A stretch of DNA of 64,000 nt from Cristatella mucedo (lineage: Eukaryota > Bryozoa > Phylactolaemata > Cristatellidae): the NCBI GenBank assembly GCA_009760855.2, contig WPIO01000005.1:7722001-7786000 (forward strand), read 5' to 3'. The notes below the pieces were generated by a model. That model had not been told where the DNA came from. It searched no databases and saw only the letters and a list, made by a program, of their open reading frames with translations. The position numbers and the translations under genes were made by a program. This document shows positions 44,660 to 56,439 of the stretch, piece by piece (positions within the stretch are counted from its first letter, which is position 1; every line of letters begins with the position of its first letter).

Positions 44660-45470
44660 GGTCCCAGCAAATTACTACTCAGTCTCCATTGACCTTGTTT
44701 GTAGAAAATGCTTTAAAGGATTGATGTTAAGCCGTTTAGGAAACGTATTGAGAAGAATGAATCACTAGATAAATTGCAGTCGGGATTCATGAAACACCAC
44801 TCCACTGAAACTGCTCTCCTCCTAGTGATTAGCGACATCGTGTGCAGTAATGGTGCTGGCAGCGCCACTGCACTGGTCCTGTTTGATGTATCAGCTGCTT
44901 TCGTTAGAGATCACGATATCCTCTTTGAATGATTAAGAGCAATGATTGGTCTGCCTGATGAGACTCTGGCGTAGTTAAACCCGTATTTGCCCGGTCGTGT
45001 TCAATCCGTGATATGTAGTAGTAACGTTTCACCCGACAGACCAGTTACCTGCAGAATTCATCGAGAGAATGTACTCGATCCTTTGCTGTTCTCCATCCTA
45101 TGATATCGGCTATCACTTTTATGGTGACCACATGAAGATATCTCTGTCAGTTAAACCACCGGAATCCTCTGCAGTGACTTACAATCTAAGTGCCTCTTTG
45201 GCAGATATTCGATCCTAATATAAGCCAATATTTTTACAGATAATAAAACTAAACTCCTACTTATTGGACACCCCAAGCGTCCGGGTACACTAGGGAGATT
45301 TTCTATTCTAACTGGTAGTACTTCAGTGCAACAGCCATCCTGTGTGCTGAATTTATGTGTCCTCCTTGATAATCGCTTAAAGTTTATAAGCTTCATTAAG
45401 AAAACCACTGTCTAGCCGTAGTGCTCGATCCCTGTATAAGAATAGTGACTACCTACCAGGGTGGCTGGCT
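44660..45470 (+). mobile_element. Old LINE-A relic, 5' piece of a split element
   Basis: Degenerate RT core: [26 protein letters not shown], and the region equivalent to [11 protein letters not shown], with stops. Stops abruptly at the position equivalent to SCLPQWLVK, where the LINE-B tail begins. Continues at 48,900 and 50,011. Confidence 0.7.
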
Positions 45471-45472
45471 GA

Positions 45473-48430
45473 ATAATAATAATATTGCAAGTGATAAAGC
45501 GCCCTCAGAACTCAATCTCTTTCTAGGCGCTTTACATTTGCTGCAAAGGGAAACGCGATTAAATGGTGAGCAATATCATGTCTGATAAACAACATGAATA
45601 ACATGGATAGGGGTGACATGCACAGGGTCAGTATGCAAATGTGGTTAGTGGCAGCATGCACAGTGTCAGCAACCATAAGCACATCAAGGACGAATCACAG
45701 GGACCCACTAAATGCTGTCCTAAATAGGTGCGTTTTTAAGTTCTTTTAAATGAGGTCAAGTTAGGGGATGTTCTGACGTAAGTCGGGAGGGAGTTCCAGG
45801 CTTTGGGAGCATAGGAACTATATGTACGGTCTCCAAAGGATTTGAGTTTTCCGAAAAGCAGATGGCACAATGCTTGGCCTGGTAGGGAGTAGATCTGAGA
45901 GATTGGCTGGAGCCAAAGAATGACGTGACCTAAAAGTGAGAGAGACAATACCTTGAAGTCAACCCGTTGCTTGACTGGTAGCCAGTGCAGGTCGGCGAGA
46001 AATGGTGTGATATGACAACTGCAACGCTCACGACAGACAAGCCTAGCTGCGGAGTTTTGCATCAGCTTGCACCACTAAAACACCGGCATGTGCAATCGCC
46101 CGATTTCACATGCCGGTAGGCCAGCAAACAGTGAGTTACAGTAGTCAAGACGGGATGTCACAAATGCATGGACCAACTTAGACGTGGTATCCTTGTCTAA
46201 ACAAGCCCTAATTTTAGCAATGTGATGTAGCAGAAAGTAGGGAGACTTGACTGTGGAGCTGATATGGTCGTCTAACGAGAGGTCGCTTTGGAATATGACA
46301 CCTAGATTTCGAGCTGATTCAACTGGAGATATGCTGGCAGAGCCAATTTTGAGAGTCAGTCTTTCCAATTTCTGAATCACACTGGGTTTGCCCATAACAA
46401 GTAAGTTAGTTTTATCATCGTTTAGTTTAGAAAATTTGCTGCCATCCATGTGCGGATGTCATCAATGCATGCAGCTAGTGAGTTGAGAGAATTTGAGGTG
46501 CTCGAAGGCTGGGAGGGATCAAAGCAAAGGTACAACTGAGTGTCATCTGCATAGAAGTGAAAGCCTAGATTTTGCTTGGCAATCACATCAGCAAGAGGCA
46601 GAGTATAAACCGTGAAAAGAACCGGACCTAGCACTGAGCCCTGAGGTACTCCATATTTCAGAGGTACTTCAGATGATCTTTGTCCATTCACGTCAATACT
46701 CTGGAGTCTCCAACTGAGATAGGACCTGAACCACTGCAGAGCAGTGCCAGTGATGCCCAGGCGAGATAAGAGGCCCTCTAGAAGAACTTTTGTGATCGAT
46801 GGTGTCAAAAGCTGCCGAAAGATCAAGCAAAACAAGCAGAGACACTCTACTCATATCTGCATTCCTAAGTAGGTCGTTGTATACCCGAAGCAATGCCGAC
46901 TCTGTGGAGTGATTAGCCCTAAAGCCAGACTGGAACTTACTAGCAAGGTGTGAGGTTTCGATATATGGGTTCAGCTGGTCTGCCACGACCCGTTCCAGTG
47001 TCTTTGATAGGAATGGTAGAAGGTAAACTGGGTGGTAGTTGCTTAAGTTCTCTTGGTCTACTGTAGCTTTCTTGAGAAGTGGCCTGACTACAGCTTTTTT
47101 GAAAGGTGCTGGGACACGACCTGAGGCTAATGACATATTAATGATGTTAGTTGTGCATGGCAGCAGCAGATCAATGCAACGTATGAGCAGGACAGTGGGA
47201 ATAGGGTCCAGAGGACTTGTTGTCTTCTTTGATTGAGATACGAACTTTAGGACTAGATCACTGGTGACCTGCTTAAATGCAAACATTTTGGTGCAGCCAG
47301 GAACCGAGGAATAGCATTCTAGTAGGGAGGTTGTCATCGCAGGGAAGGATTCCCTGATCTTTTCTATCTTCTGCACAAAGAATCGAGAGAAGTGATCGGC
47401 TAGATCATCACAAGGATCATCAGGTAAGGAGCTCATCTGGGAGCGGTTGAGGAGATGGTGGATTGTCGACATTAGCATTTTTGGATTGTTATAGAAGCTA
47501 GACTTGGCCTTTGATAGGATCAATTGGTACGACCTACAGTAGTCGTCACATGCCTGTTGATGTACAGTCGGTCGCGATCTTTTGTATACTTTTTCAAGCT
47601 TGCGCTTAGTAGACCTGGCTAGTTTAATGTCTGTGGTAAACCACAGGCCGTCTGGGCGAGGGCGCACAGTGCGCTTTGTCAGAGGTGCAAACTCGTCGAG
47701 CGTGTCAGCTAGTGTCGTGTTGTAGCTATCTACTAGTAATGACAGATCGGAGGGATGACTGAGCAGCAGAGGTGAAGCAGATATTCTCGCACGGACAGCA
47801 TCGATGTCAAGGGTCTTGAGGTTTCGCGATTCACAGGTTATTTTGGAGAAGGAGGTGGGCACACACTGTAGATTGAATGAGATCTGCATGTGGTCAGATA
47901 AGCAGGATTTGGTAATAATTGGTGGTGACAAAGTGCAGCTGTATGAGAAAATCTGGTTGAGTGTGTGACCCTTGATGTGTGTAGGGCCATGCACATGAGC
48001 CACAAGAGACAATGAGTCAGTCAATGCACGAAATTCGGTGCTTAAAGCGTCAGATAAGTTATCAAAGTGAACGTGTAAATCCATAACGAGTAAGGATCGA
48101 TTTCTTGCACACAGAATCGAAAGAAGATCGGAGAAATCTGAGATAAAAGGAGGATTCAGTACCTGGTGGGCGATAGACTACTGCCACTTTCGGTCGCTTG
48201 TTTTCGGGTGAGACCAAGACAATTGATTCAAGAGACTGCGACGATTCGGCCGATGGGGTTATAACAGACCTGATGGCCACTAAGCTAGAGAGATTCACAG
48301 TGCCGCTTGTGGAGGAGCGTGCTGAGTGGTTCGAGACAATGCTAGGAATATCAAACGAGTGGATACTCTGCTAGCAGCTCCTGCCCAACGAGCGGCGTCT
48401 CAGCTGGCGGTTCCGGCCACCGCCGCGGCT
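45473..48430 (-). mobile_element. LINE-B, nearly full-length CR1/L2-like element inserted in a LINE-A relic
   Basis: Starts (5' side) near 48,430 in the endonuclease domain (VAVVYRPPG at about 48,170). A frameshift near 48,080 leads into a 463-codon frame, 48,084-46,693, carrying the endonuclease end (HVHGPTHIKGHTLNQIF, LSDHMQISF), the linker and the RT start ([34 protein letters not shown]). A shift near 46,800 leads to 46,835-46,422 with [20 protein letters not shown] and an intact YADDTQLYL. Another shift and a stop at 46,075 precede the C-terminal frame, which ends near 45,736. The 3' UTR ends in an ATT-type tail (AAT on this strand) at 45,473-45,484. It is the most complete B copy here but is dead. 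Any ORF1 is missing or not recognised. Confidence 0.88.
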
Positions 48431-48899
48431 CCCGGGTGCTTTTCTTTTGTTAATGTATAGTTCATGAATCTTAGCATCAGCATTAATATCTAGGAATGCA
48501 TTTGATCTTCGATGACGAAGCGGTAACAACTGCTGACGATCATAACTAACATGCAGGTTACATGCAGGCCACCGGCGTAGCTAAGGCAGCCGCAGTAAGC
48601 GATAAGCGTTTAGATATCCATAGGCACATACTTTCTGACGCGCTATGGTCAAATAACAATCAGAATAACTGTAAACAGGTCTTAGCTGTATCGTTTACGT
48701 TATACGATTTTCGCAAGAACTTTGGTTTTCGGAAGAATTCTTCAACGAACACGAGCGCATGTGAGAGCGCTACATGTCGAGAGGCTTTTACTGACTCCCT
48801 GGTTATTTCTTTGCTGAATTGCTGCATGTTTTGGCTATCCAGTCAATAACAGGCATTAGGTCTTTTCAGCTGGTGATGAATATCATTAAAATCAAATCA

Positions 48900-49259
48900 A
48901 TCTACAATCAAAGTAAGAAAATCTGAAGAGGTTCAGCAACGTCTCTCGTTTGCTGCAGAAGCTGTGATGGATCAGAATTGATCAATTGAGTCAGGGCAAA
49001 GTTCTTACTCTGACTTACAGGTTCGGCCATGGTTCGGCTTCTTAATACCTTGCTGACTGCTGCACCAGGTGGTTCAGCCTCCATTCGCCCTCGGGTGCTT
49101 TGCTGGTAATTAATTAGCGGTTCTATTCATAAAATTAAATACCACTGGTGACAGAAGCTTTTGCTTTGCGACTCCTAGACTGGAACTAATTTCCACAATT
49201 CTCTCGAAACGACATCTACTCGCCTGCTGCCGACTGTGGCGAATCCTCACCAGAAATCC
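48900..49259 (+). mobile_element. LINE-A relic, middle piece of the split element
   Basis: Matches the LINE-A segment equivalent to [18 protein letters not shown] through to the region equivalent to SFSAVL, in the same orientation as 44,660-45,470. It is interrupted at 49,260 by the LTR-like insert. Confidence 0.65.
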
Positions 49260-49479
49260 TGTCGGAGTGGACAATCCCACAATACTGTTCCGCCCCAGCA
49301 GGACTCACACCACTCAGCCCGGCCAATGGGCGCGCCAGTACCACCTCATTAGGCACTGCAGTTGGACAGTATCGGCTGACTAAGTTGGATTTAATTGAAA
49401 CGGGTCGTCTGTGGTCGCGTGATTCCCTAGTCCTGCAGCGACGAACTTTCCGACTGTGCGTCGGCCTGTAAGCACGATA

Positions 49480-49554
<75 letters not shown>

Positions 49555-50010
49555 CCCTTTCTCTTACTGTCTTATCTACTGGCGCTCCGGAGCTGCTTAC
49601 GCGACGGCTACTATCGCTTTATCCGTATGTACGCTCGCTCGCTTGTGTTGCCTGTGTATGATGCAATAAAACCATCGTCAACTAGCCGAAACCGAAACTC
49701 GCTCGTGGGGGCTTCGTTCTTCGTCACGCCTCCGCCATCGCTCGCCCGAGCCCCTACACTACTTCCACGTCGTTCACTGTTACATAACAACGGCTCCAGC
49801 TATTGAGGGAGTCTCGCGGAGACAGCGGGGGAAATGAGCGGTAAACGAGACTCTTCATTTATTCTTCTCAATGCGTACTTGTAAGTGAACTCGATGAATC
49901 GTCGCAGAGGTCTGCCGCCGCCGAGCTGTGTCAATGGCTTAACTATTGGCCACAGGTTAGGCATGTACACTAGAGTCAGGGCGTTTCGCTAAGTACAACA
50001 GCAGAAGCCG
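49260..50010 (+). mobile_element. Insert inside LINE-A relic, possible LTR plus leader
   Basis: About 750 bp replacing nothing in the LINE-A relic that flanks it. Begins TGTCGGAGTGGACAATCCCA and has AATAAA at 49,665-49,670. A TG...CA unit of about 530 bp would end at 49,789. Contains a long (CT)n run. It has no coding frame, and I could not confirm a target-site duplication or primer-binding site, so the LTR reading is tentative; orientation is set by AATAAA. Confidence 0.35.
49485..49551. repeat. (CT)n microsatellite
   Basis: About 33 uninterrupted CT units inside the LTR-like insert. Confidence 0.98.
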
Positions 50011-50222
50011 CAGGTGCACGCACACCACATCACTATCTCGACTGCCCTTCCGACCGAGCTACGCTTTTCACTTTCTCTTTGATGCGTGAGATGAAGTCTG
50101 TTGACTACAGCATGCGAACTCAAAGCTGCTTAGGCTTTGAGTGCTCTAGAAAATTTTCCTGTGCAGCACCCACTTGTCCTGTATGGCTTTATGGGGTTAC
50201 AGACAGAGATACCTTATATTGC
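50011..50222 (+). mobile_element. LINE-A relic, 3' end of the split element
   Basis: Resumes LINE-A homology (CACTTTCTCTTTGATGCGTG, the KSVGYRM-equivalent region, then the 3' UTR) and ends in GAGATACCTTATATTGC, a decayed ACATT tail. Confidence 0.65.
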
Positions 50223-50487
50223 ATGGGCTCTCACGACGCCATCTCCAACCGTGCCCTACGCTCCCACAAATTATGCACGATTTTACGAAGGATTTGTATA
50301 TTCTTTTAAAGCTTTCGGTCTTCCTCTGCCACACCCTACGATAGACGCTGTGCCACTGACTTGGTGTCCTCCGGAGCTCTCTGACTGGCGCGGTGACCAA
50401 AGCCAACCACAGCTGCCGCTATATCCGTGCTAGTCCCGCGGCTCGAGGATGCATCATAGCCTTCGCGGCGCAAATGCCAAAATCATC

Positions 50488-50632
50488 GCCGAGCTGGTTT
50501 GGTCTAGCTGTTAAGGTGCTCGCCCCGACCAAGGTCTGACTAAGGTCGTGGGCTCGAGCCCCGGGGTATATGTGAAGCGCCTGAATAGAGATTAAGTTCT
50601 CTTAGGGTGCTATATAAATGAATTATATATAT
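50488..50632 (+). mobile_element. SINE-1 copy, well preserved
   Basis: Full head with A box region and B box GGCTCGAGCCCC, tail GAAGCGCCTGAATAGAGATT...GCTATATAAATGAATTATAT. No clear target-site duplication. Confidence 0.82.
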
Positions 50633-51154
50633 TATATATCGAAGTTTCCAATGCCGCGATATTCCCTCATCGCCACTGATGGATATTTGGTACAATATGT
50701 GCGTGCTCTGCCGATCTCGAGGCGGCCGCCGTGTCTGCGAGGACGTAGGGCTCCCGCCGGTCTCGTAGATTCGCCACTCTCAGTTGCACCACGTGACTGT
50801 AAAGCTACTGCACGCGTAGCTCTGGTGCAATTCAAAAAATTTTCTGCCGCCTTCGGAGAAATTAACTTAGACTAGCGCCGAAGGCACTGAAAAGGCTCGT
50901 CAGCTCCAATAAAAAAATCATTGTCCATTTTGAGAGACATTTGAGCTCGGCGGAGAAGACACTCCGCTAGTGCGGTCCGCGTCTAAAAAAAAAGTGCAAC
51001 ATTATTAACTGTTCGAGCTTAAGGTATACTGGTTGGTGCATTTGACGCCACGAAAATCCCAAGCATTTTTAACGCCACCAGACAGCAAAACAACCCCTAC
51101 TTCTCTCGCGACATAAACATAATATGTATATTTACATATTTATACCTGTAGATT

Positions 51155-52280
51155 CAGTTGAACCGTGACTTATGAGTTTATCTCGTTCCGCGACGGAGCT
51201 CGTAACTCAAATTAGTCATATTTAAAATCACATTTCCCCATTGAAATGATATTAATACTTCCGGATCCAAAAAACACTTCGCTTTGTTGTCACGTGTTTT
51301 TAAGTTAAACATTTTGTTATAAAAAACGCATATTGTATAAAAACAACACAATATAATGCAGTCTACTGAACTGATTTAGCTAAGTATAATGTACAGAATT
51401 TACCTTGGAGATCAGACGTCTTGAAGATGGTGACGGATTGAGAAGAGAAATTGGCTGAAATTGAGAACTGAATCTCGTTCGCTGCTCAGGGCTCTTTTCG
51501 CCACCCTTTTCTCTCAATTTCATCTCAAGGGGTTCTCTATAGAAACCTGTCCAATACGATACGTTTCATCCTTCCTTTCAAAATGTATTCGAGATGAGTT
51601 AGGTGAGTGCCGTCGCACGTCCAGCTGCAGCTTTGTCTGGGTGTTTCTTTTGAATAAATTCTGAAAAAGTCTCCCACATTCCAAACATTTCCTGCTCCAA
51701 TGTAGCATAAATAACTCGTGCTTTCCTTAAAATTACAGGCTCTGTCGCGGTATCTCCTGCGAGCTGCTTTCTGTCGACCGCACCATCAGCAGCTTCTACA
51801 TATTTCCATGGATAGATGTCCGCTGTTGGCTGGCGTTATAGCCTTTATTGACTCCTTCTGCTTCATTGCTGGTGGAGATGGTAGAAGTGCCACACTCCGA
51901 CTGCTTAGCCAAGTCGACTAAACGCACACTTGCTTTTACGCAATTCCTTTCATTATTTCAGTGCACGTCATCCGCTTCTTCTTCTCGGCACCGTCCTTCG
52001 CACTAGATTTTTTCTTTTCCATGGCTGGCAAACGAAGTTTTGCAAAATAGCTGCAAGCACAAATTCGAGCTAAACACTGATACTTCCACTCACTGTGGGC
52101 TTAAACCACTTAAAGTGAACGTGTGAGACACGGGATGCTATGCGGACGTTGCGGCATTCCTCAGTGACGTCATCTGCATCAAATAGTGATATGATATACG
52201 GAGCTGGCCCGTAACTCAACTTTTGGCTCTTAACTCAGAGGAAAACGTCGATGGGACAATCGTAAGTAAAGGTAACACTG
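51155..52280 (-). mobile_element. Tigger/pogo-like DNA transposon, internally deleted
   Basis: Ends CAGTTGAACCGTGACTTATG (left) and CAGTGTTACCTTTACTTACG (right, reverse complement) form imperfect terminal inverted repeats starting CAGT. On the minus strand a transposase N-terminus starts at 52,022 (MEKKKSSAKDG) and continues, with shifts, through VDLAKQSE-GTSTIST, MEKLLMV, DRKQLAGDTATEPVILRKAR and VIYATLEQEM, typical of Tigger DNA-binding domains. The DDE catalytic part is missing, so the element is non-autonomous. Confidence 0.7.
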
Positions 52281-52311
52281 TATTTACATATATACATACA
52301 CATATATGCAT

Positions 52312-52313
<2 letters not shown>

Positions 52314-52386
<73 letters not shown>
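52314..52386. repeat. (CA)n then (TA)n microsatellite
   Basis: About 30 CA units followed by a short TA run, immediately beside the Tigger element's end. Confidence 0.98.
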
Positions 52387-52389
52387 CAT

Positions 52390-53730
52390 ATATACATATA
52401 TTTATTTATGCAGCTATGTATGCGCGTGCATAGTCCAGTCCTGCGATTGGCTAAGACACGTCGTGCACGAACTTTATCTGCAACCTTCTTTCTCCAGACC
52501 TGTCGAAAAAAAACTACCTTCTCAGCAACTCTAAAAATAGTTTTGCCCCTTAAAGAACAGTGATAGCCCCAGCGGAAATTTATCCTGAACGTACGCGGCA
52601 AACGGATACTGCCCCAGAGTTCTTTGTAGTCGTATATATAAAAAGCATGTAAGATTCTGTGCAAAAATAAGGCGCGCGCTCACCAAGCCTCAAGAACCAC
52701 TATCGACGCCAATTAGACCCTTCTTGGGCACCTAGTCGACACATAGGAAGTGCAGTCGGGCATCCCAAGGGGCTAAGGGATAATTTTTGTATAACTAGGT
52801 GTTTGACACGCCGCTTTCGGACGTACAAGGGGGAGGAATGGGCTACAGGTCTCATCCCGCCCAGACCACCTTGCTATGCCCTTGTCAGGAATGTTTACTC
52901 CGATAAATTCAGACCCGTGTCTTTAAAATGATAGCGATAGGTTCTTTTATACCTTTTAAACTTTTATATAAGGTACCTTTCAACGAGGACTGTCTATCTA
53001 TCACCAGTCTTTGACGGCAAAAATTTCAACCACAACTTGGATGTGAATTTATAAGTCTTAATTATTTTTTATATATCACCTAAGTAACCAAAACTTGCGT
53101 TCAATGATTACTATAACCCACGCCTTATGCTTTCGTCTACGGAAATGGCTTGGCTTTAGGCTACTGATGTTATCAGTTAAGCAGAGATCATTTGTTTCCC
53201 GATAATCAAGGCTGGCTAGGTTGAGGTATCACACGCTGCATTGACTTAACGGCAGTGTATATTAGATACTCCGTGAAAAGTAAATGACAAAAACAACTAA
53301 AATGATCCAAATGACGATGGATTTTAGATGCGTTGTAAGCTGCAAGTCCCATGGCTAAAATAAATTAGGGTAATTCGCAGTAGCCCGATTTTAAGTAAGC
53401 AAAAGTAGCTTAAATGCAACGGGATCCAGCATAAACTAGAAATGGCCGAGTCAGTATTCAATTGGTATTTATCATGTAGGTAGAGTGCCATGGCTCTAGT
53501 AGCCCTCAATACCAATCTACAAAGATGAAGTTCAGATTGAACAATCCAACTGAATATACGAACCGAAATCATTACTCCAAGCAGTATTTTGCGTCGTGCG
53601 CATTTGAAGTTTTAATGCCCAAAGCGATGTTCGAACTTCTTAATGTGAATAACTTCTACCGCCTGTTCAGGATTTCATGACTTTTCGGCTCAGCCGATTC
53701 TGCTGTTTTCCCTGCATAGTTCCATAGCGA
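52390..53730. other. No gene recognised
   Basis: A minus frame at 53,572-53,324 (LRATRAMALYLHDKYQLNTD, SSLCWIPL) faintly recalls a LINE C-terminus, too weak to call. Confidence 0.4.
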
Positions 53731-53734
53731 CGGC

Positions 53735-53850
53735 AGTCGACGCAAACAATGCCTAGCGTTCATCATGGCGTTCCTCTTGATGGCTACTGCGTCGGAGCAT
53801 GCGCAGCAGCGCTGTAGCACGTGAATGAACAACGAGAATATGACCTAAGC
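53735..53850 (+). promoter_or_regulatory. Possible promoter / 5' leader with NRF1-like site
   Basis: GC-richer than its flanks. Contains GCATGCGCAG at about 53,797-53,806, close to the NRF1 consensus, and CATCATGGCG, resembling a YY1 site. Two short upstream reading frames precede the 53,854 ATG. It supports a transcription start just upstream of the candidate microprotein. Confidence 0.3.
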
Positions 53851-53853
53851 GGA

Positions 53854-54333
53854 ATGATGAACGTTGCCAGTGCGTGGCCAATTTTGGTATATCTCCTGGG
53901 CATCGGTGTCGGTGAGTGGATTTCACTCTAGTCAGCCATGATTGCCGCCACTCGATGACTTTTTTTGGTAGTTGTCGATGCATGGAGCAGGAGATAACTT
54001 ATCCGGTAGATTTAAATAGACTTGATTGCCACGACTTATTACGATCATCACAAATTTGAGTCTCTGCATCAAGCTCTTCAATTAATGCATAACCAAATCT
54101 TATAGTAAAATGTAATTTAAGAGGTTGCCCTCCTCTCTGCAGTGATGGAGCCTATTTAGGGGATGGGGAGCGATTGACCTTCTGCAGCCCGGCTAGAACA
54201 TAAGACGCTTGAATCGGCCGCTGATGAGCTTTTCAAAGAGCAAAGAGAGCAACAGACCAAAATTCTCCAGATACTTAAAAAGCTTACGCAAGCCACTGTT
54301 GTCTATGGCGAAAAAAACGCAAACGCGCCATAA
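53854..54333 (+). CDS. Candidate two-exon microprotein, membrane segment plus coiled coil (67 aa)
   Basis: Exon 1 (53,854-53,911) reads MMNVASAWPILVYLLGIGV and ends in phase 1 at donor G|GTGAGT. Exon 2 (54,188-54,333) starts after a strong acceptor (TTGACCTTCTGCAG) in the matching phase and ends with TAA. The joined product has a hydrophobic N-terminus (residues 7-20), then a charged helix with heptad-like spacing (LESAADELFKEQREQQTKI, LQILKKL) and a short tail ending GEKNANAP. An in-frame TAG lies upstream at 53,815. The intron would be 276 bp. An ATTAAA near 54,527 could serve polyadenylation. The architecture resembles small mitochondrial or ER single-pass proteins, but I do not recognise the family. 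The alternative is that exon 1 belongs to the sequon-rich gene at 57.6-64 kb. Confidence 0.45.
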
Positions 54334-54761
54334 AGTAACCGATACAAGTCCGAAATATACTTAGATGGCCCTTTCGCAATTGATTTTAGTTTAGCTCTGA
54401 GCAACCCGATATGACTTGGTCCGTGCTTAAACCTGCGTTTTTACCTTGACTTGCGAATAATAGTGAAATTATGAGATCTTAAGTAATACTGAGTAGGTAG
54501 TCTCACAATAACGACACCTTCCATTAGTATTAAATATGTGAAGAGATATTTCCAAAAGTTATAGCCACAAAAGCCAGTGGTTTGTCAAACCGCATAGGAC
54601 ACTATGAATATTGAAGTTTTCCATAAAGAGTAAACGTGGTAAACCTGATTGCGTTTGTCACGTGAGGGCAGACGCCCTCACCAGCCTTTCAACCCGTCAC
54701 GGAGACGTGTCTCACGACACAGGGCGTATCTTATTAGATCATTTACAGTCACAAGACTACT

Positions 54762-54931
54762 TGTAAGCCGTAATGGCCCACTAGGTAAGGCGGTTGCTTT
54801 TCCCAACCTCGGCCCCAAGGTCGTGGGTTCGAATGCTGCGTTGGGAGATCCTTTATCGCCACTGCAAGCTGTGGTGATAGCCGTAAAGGCTTTTCTGTCG
54901 CTATACAAAAAGAGGCTGTTAAATCAGCTAG
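54762..54931 (+). mobile_element. SINE-2 copy
   Basis: AAGCCGTAATGGCCCACTAGG head, GTCGTGGGTTCGAATGC B box, and the same end as the 23.9 kb copy: GTGATAGCCGTAAAGGCTTT, GAGGCTGTTAAATCAGCT. Confidence 0.72.
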
Positions 54932-55569
54932 TATCGTCGGACTGCAGCAATATAGTCAAACTTACTGCTGAGATCTAGCTTTCTGTAAAGGTAGTATCTA
55001 GTTCAACAATGATTCGCTGGCTAGCTTGATTATGCGTGAAAAATCTGTTTAGAAGAGGGTTCATGCTAAGAATCCATAACCACATTGCTGAGAAAAAATA
55101 AAGCAGCAGGTGCTGAAAACTAGGTCGACCGGTCAAGCTCTTTCTTTTCCTAGCTACAATTCTGCTGTATATTCAATGGAGAGTTCTCCTTAGCATCGAA
55201 TTTACACTGATGCAAGGACACATTTCTTTCCTATTTCCGGGTCTTAAATTGAGAACGATACTTTTTATACCAATCGGCATCTAACTCGCAGGTCTTACTT
55301 TCCGCCTGACGCAGCGAACTGAGTTAGCTAGACATTTTTGGCCCAAACCAAGATTGAGCCAGACGAATTTTAATTTGCTTGGCCATCTCGACAACATTTT
55401 TGAACGCCTCACTGCGCAGCTTGAGCATTGCAAGCCAAGAATGCTTCGCGCGAATGTCCGATGCATTTTATTAGTATAAGGTAATGCACTTCTATTTGCC
55501 ACGGCATGTGGCCGCAAAGACCGAGTAGGTGACGCTGGAAGTATTTCTACAGCCAACTAAAAGCCTAAA

Positions 55570-56400
55570 CGGTCTTTTGTGTGCACACTGTAGCCAATAG
55601 GCTCCGCCTCACGAGACAGCTAGAAAGAGAGATGGACCGTGAGTCAGGAGAGCATTCAAAACAGTAAGTACCATGGAGGCAGTAGCCTAAACACGGCTGG
55701 AAAGAAAATGGCTACGGTCGGTAGCAGGAGAATCGACGCCGTTAAGCAAGAATTGTGGAAGTGAGTTCCAAAGTCCAGGATCTGCAGAGCGAAAGCGTCT
55801 GTAGCCACAGTCTAAGCTAATGAATTTAATAGCTAATTTATTTCCGATGGAGAACCTGAGAGCGCGAGGCGGCCTAAACTGATGTAGCAATTCGGCCAAG
55901 TATGAAGATGAATCAAGCCAGCCGCACGAGAATTGAGGGTCAGAGTAAGAATTTAGCTCTGGATCAGCTGACCTACAGGGAGCCGCTGCAACTCATTCAG
56001 TGAAGGAGTCGCCTGGCTGAACGTCTTGAATTTTCTGAATATATTTGCAGTCATGTCCTTCATCCATTGCAGATGAGTAGTGGCTTCCCGGAAGGTCAGC
56101 CGAAACTGAAGTATAGCACTCGGGAGGAGACAGAAACGTGAAGTTATTAAGATCGTTGGCTAGCAGCCGCGGCAGGCAGTCCCTAATCGTAGATAGGATT
56201 GAACGTGATGGCTAGCTGTGAAAACTGTCTACGTAGTTTCATTTGTAATCATGCAGCAATTATCAAAGAGGGAAACTAAAGTTTAAGCACGCGGAGGATT
56301 ACGGTCGCCTCACGGCACCACCGGTTAGAAGAACATTCTCCCAGTCGAGCCGGACGGTTCTAGTGTCCAATGAGTAGAAGTTTGGTTCGCTATGTCTGCT
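55570..56400 (-). mobile_element. Old LINE-A relic
   Basis: 3' half of LINE-A in antisense. A short frame at 55,899-55,687 still reads AELLHQFRPPRALRFSIGNK and LWNSLPQFL. The rest is degenerate. Confidence 0.7.
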
Positions 56401-56437
56401 GCCATTCTCTTACGCTATGTCTGCTGCCATTCTCGTA
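56391..56437. repeat. 25-bp tandem duplication
   Basis: CTATGTCTGCTGCCATTCTC occurs twice, separated by a few bases. Confidence 0.8.
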
Positions 56438-56439
56438 AA

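Noticed and set aside
49456-49806. 116-codon frame with a Ser-Leu repeat
   Set aside because: It is the (CT)n microsatellite read as codons inside a transposon-like insert.
52284-52664. Long frames across the CA repeat
   Set aside because: Produced by the dinucleotide run, which has no stops in several frames.
53324-53572. Minus frame with a LINE-like LCWIPL block
   Set aside because: Too short and diverged to assign to LINE-A, B or another family.
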